From Trametes villosa (lineage: Eukaryota; Basidiomycota; Agaricomycetes; Polyporales; Polyporaceae): a stretch of 64,000 bases of DNA. The stretch lies in assembly GCA_002964805.2 (NCBI GenBank), contig PUDQ02000020.1:62001-126000 (forward strand), read 5' to 3'. Positions 57,354 to 64,000 of this stretch are shown one piece after another; position 1 is the first letter of the stretch; the number at the start of each line of letters is the position of its first letter. The translations under genes and the position numbers were made by a program. The notes below the pieces were generated by a model, which saw only the letters and a program-made list of their open reading frames with translations, ran no database searches and had not been told where the DNA came from.

Positions 57354-58716
57354 ATGCCTCGGACATCCCGCAGGTACACCCTCCCCGATCTCGTCTCGCA
57401 CTGCCCATATCCGCAAAGGATCAATCAGCATGCATCGGCAGTCGCTCGAGGCTCGGAGTCCTGGCTGCTCGCGGAAGCCAACTTCTCCGCAGCGCGCAGG
57501 GAGGCGTTCTTGGGCCTGCGTGCGGGCGAGCTCACCGCAGCATGTTATCCCGATGCGGATGCAGACAAACTCCAGGTCGCTTCCGACTTCATGAACTTCC
57601 TGTTCACCTTGGACGACTGGTCGGACGAGTTCGGTACGGAGGATACGTATGGACTCGCGAGCTGCGTAATGTGCGCGCTCGTCGACCCTGCAGGTTTCAA
57701 TACCTCTAAAGCTGCGGGAAAGCTAGCGAAAAGGTGCGTCAGGATCCGCATGCGCGCTCCGTGCAGTCGTCGCAGACGCTCACGGGGAGGCTTGACTCCG
57801 GATTGCCGTAGCTTCTTTGGCCGGTACCGTCGGACCGCCGGCCCTGGATGCACACAACGGTTCATACAGACGATGGACCTGTTCTTCAGGGCGATTGCCC
57901 AACAGGCCCGGGACCGTGCGCATGGAGACGTGCCGTCGCTCGAGGAGTACATCGCGTTGCGGTGGGACACCAGCGGCTGCAAGCCGTGCTTCGCGCTCAT
58001 CGAGTACGCCGCGGGCATCGACCTTCCGGACGAGGTCATATCGCATCCCACGATCCGTGCGCTGGAAGAAGCAACCAACTCCTTCGTAACGTGGTCCAAC
58101 GTCCGTCGCCGCTGTCCACGGCTATCGCTACTCTATACACAGCTAATGCATGACTGATTGCCAGGACCTCTTCTCGTACAACGTCGAGCAGGCTCGGCGG
58201 GACTCCCACAACATGATCGCCGTGATGATGCACCGGCAGGACCTGGGCCTGCAAGAAGCGGTGGACGCCGTCGGAGTCCTATGCAAAGCGTCCATCGATC
58301 GCTTTGAGCAAGATCGACGGCTCTTGCCATCCTGGGGCCCCGAGATCGACAGGGACGTTGCGACATACGTCCAGGGCCTGCAGAACTGGATCGTGGGTTC
58401 CCTCCACTGGAGCTTCGAGTCGACGCGGTACTTTGGCAAGGACGGCGCGTCAGTTAAGAAACACCGCCTCGTCAAACTCCTCCCGAAGCACGACAGCCGT
58501 CGTAAGTCGCCTTCCCTTTGCAGCGTCGCCCGAGGGTGCGTTCCAGGACCGGTCTGTCAAGTTGACTTTCATGCAGCCAGATCCCCGCGTATCGATGGTC
58601 GCGCCGATTGGGGGAGAGGCCCATGCACCGGGGTCTTCCGGCTGCTGTCGCGCTCGAGACGAGCCTTCTCTTCTGTGCGGTTACACTGCCGTCCTAGTAA
58701 CTTGCCGTTGTTATAG
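57354..58716 (+). CDS. Sesquiterpene synthase (class I terpene cyclase)
   Basis: Mg-dependent cyclase that ionises farnesyl diphosphate; cytosolic. Exons 57354-57733, 57812-58100 and from 58165 join in frame. Motifs: Asp-rich LDDWSDEF (Asp87, Asp88, Asp91), the NSE/DTE motif NDLFSYNVE (Asn223, Ser227, Glu231) split by intron 2 right after Asn223, and the RY pair ESTRYFG near the C-terminus. The family normally ends soon after SVKKHRLVKLLP, at about 336 residues. Here the frame continues about 70 residues to 58716, through a GTAAGT that may start a 48-nt in-frame intron, so the true C-terminus is uncertain. Intron 2 has a weak GTCCGT donor. The product cannot be predicted. No P450 or other tailoring enzyme is adjacent. 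Confidence 0.88.
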
Positions 58717-58898
58717 ACAGACACCTCTCCGTCTATCCGACAGAGGCCCTGTGCCCAGACATCGGCCGAGTGGTAGACAGATACCGAGATTCCGATTTGG
58801 ATACAGTAGAGGGTACAAGATTAGACTTACTTCCCGGTTACCAGCTCGCGCGCCCCATCAAGACAGCAGACTGCTCTTGCTAGGCGTTGAGTCGCCGG

Positions 58899-60119
58899 TC
58901 ACCGCTTGCCACAGCGCTCGACGACGTAGGCCCGGGCCCTTCTCTGCTCCTGTCCGCCCACCCCTTCCATGTCCTCGGGCATCTCGCCGTCGAGGTTTGT
59001 CTGAAGGAGAACGCGTCAGCGACGGCGGAGCCCGAGCGTACCACCATAGCCTTACCCGCTCGCGATCCGCGCCCGCCTCAATTAGTAGGCAGGCAGCTTC
59101 GGCGTGCGCAGATTCCATCGCGAGATGCAACGGCGTATTACCTATATGCCGGGGGCGTCAAGGCTCGGAGATGGATTCGCATGTGGCGACGGAGCACGCA
59201 CCGACACGGTCCGCGGTGTTCAAACGCGTCTTCGGTGACCCTTCCGGCGGGTTCAGCAGGAGGCTGATAAACCCGGTAGACCCTGTGGTGGCCGCTCTAT
59301 GCCTGCGAGGGTAGTTCGCTTCAGCCACGCGTCGTCATCATGACCCAGGGATTGGTCACCGACAAGGGCAGTTGATTGGCCCTATCTCGAGCGTTGATCT
59401 TAGAGGCCGTGAGTAACCGCAGTGGAAACCAACGTAACGAGTACGCACATCCGCTCCCCGTGCGATCAAGGTCTTGCCAATCTGTGAGTGGTCAGCATGG
59501 TCTTCGGCCTTGGCATGTTAGAACGCGAGTACCTCGATTCGAGACTTTGAGGCGGCGTAGTGCCTGATTCAGGGCGTGAGTACCACTCCCCGCATAAAGG
59601 AAACCAATGGTACAGTGGTGTCAGGCCTTTATCGTTCCGCTGGTTCACATCGGCTCCAGCACCCAATAGCTCCGTTACCACGTCCTCAAAGCCACCAGAA
59701 GCTAACCGAGAAAGAGCATGAGCACGTTGACAGGAGAACGTGACCGGTAGAAGTCCTCGGGGAAGCGTGCGTACCTGCGATGTGGAGGGGCGTCCAACCG
59801 CCACTATCACCACGGTTGACGTCGGCTGCTTGATCTATGAGATAGCGGGCTATGTCCACGGAGCCTGAGGACGCGGCCCAATGAAGAGGCGTGCGCCCGT
59901 CCTGCAGCTTAATTAGCTGTTGACGACCGTTGCGACGATATTCCAATACAATACCTCGTCGGGCGCATTCACAAGCTTGGGGTCCTGAGAAACCAACGAG
60001 CGCACCAGCCCATACTGTTCTGGATGAGGTAAGTAGTACACCGTGAGCGCGAAGTGGGTTGATTTGTGGGTGCACGACGCACTATTCAGGGCTGCGTTAT
60101 GTACGGATATGTTCGACAT
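58899..60119 (-). CDS. Gankyrin/Nas6-like ankyrin-repeat protein (26S proteasome assembly chaperone)
   Basis: Predicted 234-residue protein made almost wholly of ankyrin repeats, the length and layout of PSMD10/gankyrin (yeast Nas6). That protein binds the Rpt3 ATPase during assembly of the proteasome regulatory particle. Ten exons (60119-60083, 60019-59955, 59901-59775, 59701-59614, 59563-59533, 59481-59449, 59398-59364, 59302-59202, 59141-59056, 59000-58899) join in frame. Repeats visible are DGRTPLHWAASSGSVDIARY, GGWTPLHIAASGGFEDVVTE, KGLTPLHYAASKSRIE, RANQLPLHRAATTGSTGFIS and GNTPLHLAMESAHAEAACLL. The C-terminus is charged. Exon 7 ends with a GTCGGT donor. It is divergent from TFB2. Function is assigned by resemblance; other small ankyrin proteins are possible. 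Confidence 0.85.
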
Positions 60120-60441
60120 CCCGTCTGTTCTGTTCTGTCGTTTTCTTGCTGGCTGGGATGTCGTGAAAGAAGAGAGGAAAGCCGCAGCGTATGCACGCGC
60201 AGGGGTGACGCGTCTGACCGCGTAAGCGCAGGTTCGCACGCGGGAGGTGGCGGTGCCAAGAGGGGGTGCCATGGGCGCCTGTTGTGTTCTTCATGGTTCG
60301 TTCCACCCGTCATCACGGTAAGCATCCCTCCCCTCATCCGCGCTTTCTTAGTTCTGAAGAAGACCATCCAGACACATACACCGACTTGTATTGCTACTAA
60401 ATATACCCTAGCCGCATCGTGCATACCGTCGGGCTTCCGCC
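60120..60441. promoter_or_regulatory. Short bidirectional promoter, gankyrin-like / TFB2
   Basis: Only 322 bp separate the two divergent start codons. It must serve both genes. No TATA box is obvious, typical of housekeeping promoters. TGCGTTT/GGCGGG-like GC elements are present but not diagnostic. Confidence 0.55.
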
Positions 60442-62575
60442 ATGCCGTCAATCACAATCAAAGCGACAGCGGCTGAAGGCACCAAGGACGCAGAGACAGC
60501 ATCCGAGGATGTGTCTCATAGCCTTATAACCTTTCTGCAGTCACAATCGCAGAATATGTTGACAAGACTGTATCAGAAACCTTCTGCCTGTCTCTCGATC
60601 TTCAGGTGAGCCACCATGCTCGAGCTCGAGCGCTCGGGACGGCTAAGTTTGCGCGCACGCTTTTAGGCTGCTGCGGCCCCTGGAACGACAACTTGTCATG
60701 AACCTCCTGTGGCTTGATTTGCCAATACCGCCGTCGACAATGGCAGCGTGGGTGACGCGCGACGGGAAGAAGTAGGTTTTGGTACACGTATGCGCATCGC
60801 TTAACTGACATCATGTAGGCCATACCAAGATGCGCTGTCTACTTTGGCACGATTGCATATTTTGCCACCATCAGCTTCCAAACACTCTTTGAACCCTACT
60901 TTCAAGTCGAGCATGCGGCAAGCGATCACCGGCGGGTACGTACCGGTGTGCAGACTTGTGAGCATGTCGCACACGTAAACGATCCCTCGCAGCGGCACAA
61001 GCGGCAGTTTCGGGGTGCTCATCGAGAACGACGACAAGCATCCGCCTCCGGAGGTGGATGCGTTGGACGGATATGCGCTCGAACGTTGGGAGGTATATCA
61101 CCTACGTCAAGCGCACTGCAAGCAGCTGACACTCGGGTCAGACTATCCTGTACTACATGGTTTCGTCGGGGACAGGACAATTCCCTTCAAAGCCGTCCGG
61201 GGGTGTGCTATACCTGTTGGAAAGAAGCGGCCTCATGGCGAAGGTTCAGTAAGTCCTGTCTGTATTGCACTTCTAAAGCATCCTTCATCGCGAGCAGTGG
61301 CGCACTGCAGATTACGTCCGCTGGGTTTCAGTTTCTTCTTCACCCTCCGCATGTGCAACTCTGGGAGCTACTGCTCCAGTATCTCCAAATGGCAGAGGTC
61401 AGTCCCCGTCAATCCTCTCACAGCAGAGTCTGAGAAGGCGAGCTATGCATAGGAGAGGCAAATGGACCTTGTCGAAGTGATCAGCTTTCTCTTGATGCTG
61501 TCTACGACCGAGCTGGGGAAGGTACCCGAGAGTTATGCCATTCTCCCGCGATGATGACGCAATGACCCCTGCCTTGCGTTCCTAGGACTATTCCACGGAG
61601 AACCTAAGTCCGACCCAAAAAGCCATGCTTGAGGACCTACGCGACTATGGGCTGATTAAGCAGCGGACGGTAAGCACCTTCTGCCCCCAACGTTCTCTGT
61701 TCAGTACTTATTAATAACTCGACGTTCCCCCCGATGTGCCGAAGGCAACTTCACGGAGGTTCAGCCCGACACGACTGGCAACTACGCTGACGTCTTCATC
61801 TCCCCCGCTTCCCACGTCCGCTGGGTCGGGAGACGGGTCGCACGCTCAGGGGTTCATCGTCCTCGAGACGAACTACCGCCTGTATGCGTACACGGGTAAG
61901 CCGCTCAATTTGTAATGCAGCCAGCGCTGAAGTGTCACGGCTATACAGATAATCCGCTGCAGATTGCGGTCTTGAACTTGTTCGTGACGCTCAAGTCGCG
62001 ATTCCCAAACCTCGTTATCGGGGCAATAACACGCGATAGCGTCAAGAAGGCGCTCGCGAACGGCATTACCGCAGAGCAAGTGAGCATACCCTCACCCCTT
62101 GTACGCCGTAGATGGTTGCCGACGTCCACCCGTCCAGATCATCAGCTACCTGATCACGCATGCGCACCCGCAAATGCGAAAGAACGTACGTGCTGAGCGT
62201 CATCGCTGGTTCTGACCGGGCAACGGCACTGAAGCGGCTCGCCTCAGCAACCTCTGCTGCCCGTCACCGTCCAGGATCAAATCCGCCTGTGGGAGCTTGA
62301 GAAAAATCGCATGAAGTCGCAAGAAGGTCACTACTCCTGTCATTTAAGCTCAACGACGTCATCGACCACGAGGACTGATCTTCTGGCTGTCGGCAGGGTA
62401 TTTGTATACCGCCTTCGCTTCCCAGGCCGACTACGAATACGTCCTGAACTATGCGAAGCAACTCGACGTCGTCTTATGGGAGAACGCCTCTCGGCGGTGT
62501 TTCTTCGGCAGCGTCGAAGGCCACGCTAACATTCGAGGGTTCATCGAGCGACGGCAGACCGCTGGGAATGCTTAG
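60442..62575 (+). CDS. TFB2: TFIIH core subunit TFB2/p52
   Basis: Subunit of the TFIIH core, which anchors and stimulates the XPB helicase in transcription initiation and nucleotide excision repair. Thirteen exons (60442-60605, 60667-60771, 60819-60935, 61002-61092, 61142-61248, 61298-61397, 61453-61521, 61586-61669, 61745-61895, 61949-62079, 62138-62185, 62248-62326, 62397-62575) join in frame to 474 residues, close to the human length of 462. Family stretches include QLVMNLLWLDLPIPPSTMAA, LDGYALERWE, GVLYLLERSGLM, ALQITSAGFQFLLHPPHVQL, NYRLYAYTDNPLQIAVLNLF, ITRDSVKKALANGITAEQ and the C-terminal SVEGHANIRGFIERR, which forms the XPB clutch. The acceptor at 61001 could instead be 61007, a 6-nt difference. 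Confidence 0.95.
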
Positions 62576-62880
62576 TGGTGACGTTCGTCCTGACGGCCAG
62601 AGGAGTCCTACCTTGTCTGCCAGCTCGTGGGCCCAATTGACGCATCACAACCGCCACATGCTTCTCGGAGACGGCGTCGCGACTCTTCTGTTCTGACGGC
62701 GGCCGCTCCTCATCGGGACTGTTGGTTCCTGGAGCGCGAGTGCACCATTCGGTAATGTAACTGCTGCATACGACATGTGCTTACGACCCCGTGAGCCCGC
62801 TCAAGAAGTCTATGTATCGAGATAGTCCGTCCGGTGCGTGTCCGATCCTGAGTCCGTTTACGTCCCCCACAGTGCTGCTA
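62576..62880. other. Convergent intergenic region
   Basis: 305 bp between the stops of TFB2 (+) and the WOPR gene (-). Expected to hold both 3' ends. Nothing else seen. Confidence 0.5.
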
Positions 62881-64000
62881 CTATCGGCCGGAATGTCCCG
62901 CATCTCCGCCGCCGTATCGCTGGTAGTGCTCGAGGCTCCCTGCCGGAGGGCCGCGCTCTATGGGGTACGCGGGAACCGGGTGGTGATGCCCCTGAGGCGA
63001 ATGCGGGAGGGCGCCTGCCTGGTCGTACTGCCACTGCATGGAGGGGTAGGAGCGTGTCCGGAAGTGGTCCCTTCCTCGGCCTCCTGGCAAGTTCGCCGCC
63101 GTCGAGAAGGGGATGGGTGGGGCAGATGCGAGCGACGGGCCGTGAATGGGCGAGCCTGTGGGAGACCACGACGACGTTGCGGAAGGGCTCCCATCGGATC
63201 CTCCTTCAGCGATGCTCCGATGGGCGTCCGGCTGCATAGCTGACTGTATTGCGGCGTGCGAAGCCCAGCTCCCGCGTCGCTCGTCGTACGTGGGACTCAG
63301 GTGGCCGGCGCCAGAGTAGGTGGTGTTAGGGTACATCGCCGACGCGGCCGTCGATGCTGTCATCGTATCGTATGGACCATGCACGGAGGCGTGCCAAGAC
63401 GTCGGAGAGGCCGGGCCACCGTTTCTGCGCGCGTATGGGTGTGTTCGGTGTTGTGCCGGAACGATGAGTGGCGACACTGCGGGCTGCGCGTGGGGAGAGC
63501 CGCCGCCGAGAGCGGTGTCCAGAGAGCCCAAGCGCGTCTGGCCGTGGTAGTAGTAGCTGGAAGGGTCGCCGCTATGACGTGTGAAGTGTCCGTGTGGCAT
63601 CCCCGAGGAGTCCTCGCCCACTGGGGAGGACGGGACACCGCCGTGTAGGCTAGACGGCGAGTGCGGGCCAGGTGCGTGGATTGGTTGATTATCTATCGCA
63701 TCTCTGTCACTTCTGACCACCACCGCAACGTAACAGCGTCAGTGGGGGTCGTCTAGGTTGGGATCTGCGCGAAGGACTGACCTATGGGTATGGGAACTCC
63801 CCGTGCTCACGTCGTGGGCTTCCTCAAGATTGGGCGGGTAACGAAAGTTCGTCGACCGCGTGAGCTCCGGCGGTATTTCGATCGCCATGAGATCTGAACG
63901 GCTTGTAGGCCTTCGTAAAAGGCCGGCAGCTAGATCCTCCTGGGTGTAATAGGAGATGAGGTGGTAGTCGGAGCCGTCAATCTTGACCGTGATCGTCTGC
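62881..64000 (-). CDS. WOPR-domain (Gti1/Pac2-type) transcription factor, C-terminal part (partial)
   Basis: Fungal WOPR proteins (Gti1, Pac2, Wor1/Ryp1 relatives) are DNA-binding regulators of morphology and development. The right-edge exon (64000-63782) contains the end of the second WOPR half: QTITVKIDGSDYHLISYYTQ, then EDLAAGLLRRPTSRSDLMAI and EIPPELTRSTNFRYPPN. This closely matches the conserved K-Q-T...HL-SYY...LRRP...IPPEL pattern. A GTCAGT...CAG intron leads to the last exon (63712-62881), which encodes about 277 residues rich in His, Pro, Ser and Tyr. These are presumably disordered and regulatory (SPSSLHGGVPSSPVGEDSSG and similar). The gene continues beyond the window, so the N-terminal DNA-binding half is not visible. 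Confidence 0.82.

Noticed and set aside
57354..62575. Terpene biosynthetic gene cluster
   Set aside because: Neighbours of the sesquiterpene synthase are an arrestin-like adaptor, a proteasome chaperone and a TFIIH subunit. There are no tailoring enzymes.

Overview
The window is nuclear DNA from a filamentous basidiomycete, most likely a wood-decaying Agaricomycete. Genes are dense, GC-rich and cut by many 45-75 nt GT-AG introns. The gene content fits wood decay: an AA14 lytic polysaccharide monooxygenase, a secreted bicupin oxalate decarboxylase, a sesquiterpene synthase, and a WOPR (Gti1/Pac2-type) regulator. For most genes I rebuilt exon structures by hand from splice signals, reading-frame continuity and remembered family motifs. 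They are predictions, not transcript-confirmed models.

Layout, left to right: 5' part of an NCS1 nucleobase/allantoin permease (-, runs off the left edge) with a GATA-motif cluster upstream; acetoin/diacetyl-reductase-like SDR (-); MYND zinc-finger protein (+); AA14 LPMO (-); AT-hook/Cys-rich nuclear protein (+); DUF4112 protein (+); a disordered hypothetical protein (-); a 4.4 kb gene-poor stretch with a degenerate higher-order tandem repeat and a 12-bp satellite; a single-pass membrane protein (+); a second disordered hypothetical protein (-); 3.6 kb gene-poor; oxalate decarboxylase (-); 3.2 kb gene-poor; ZIFL-like MFS transporter (-); alanyl-tRNA synthetase with a likely mitochondrial presequence (-); small secreted protein (-); 2.8 kb gene-poor; Cys-motif hypothetical protein (-); an apparently intact LINE with two ORFs (-); RING-finger protein (-); aldo-keto reductase (+); arrestin-like protein (-); sesquiterpene synthase (+); gankyrin/Nas6-like ankyrin protein (-), divergent from TFIIH subunit TFB2/p52 (+); and the C-terminal part of a WOPR transcription factor (-, runs off the right edge).

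Housekeeping functions (AlaRS, TFB2, gankyrin) are mixed with secreted and secondary-metabolism genes. I see no classical biosynthetic cluster around the terpene synthase. The least ordinary items are the intact LINE sitting just upstream of a gene, with a seemingly catalytically degenerate RNase H region; a duplicated splice acceptor inside the AA14 gene; a RING domain split by about 180 residues; the alternative-start AlaRS; and the tandem-repeat array. I found no convincing tRNA, rRNA, CRISPR or riboswitch.
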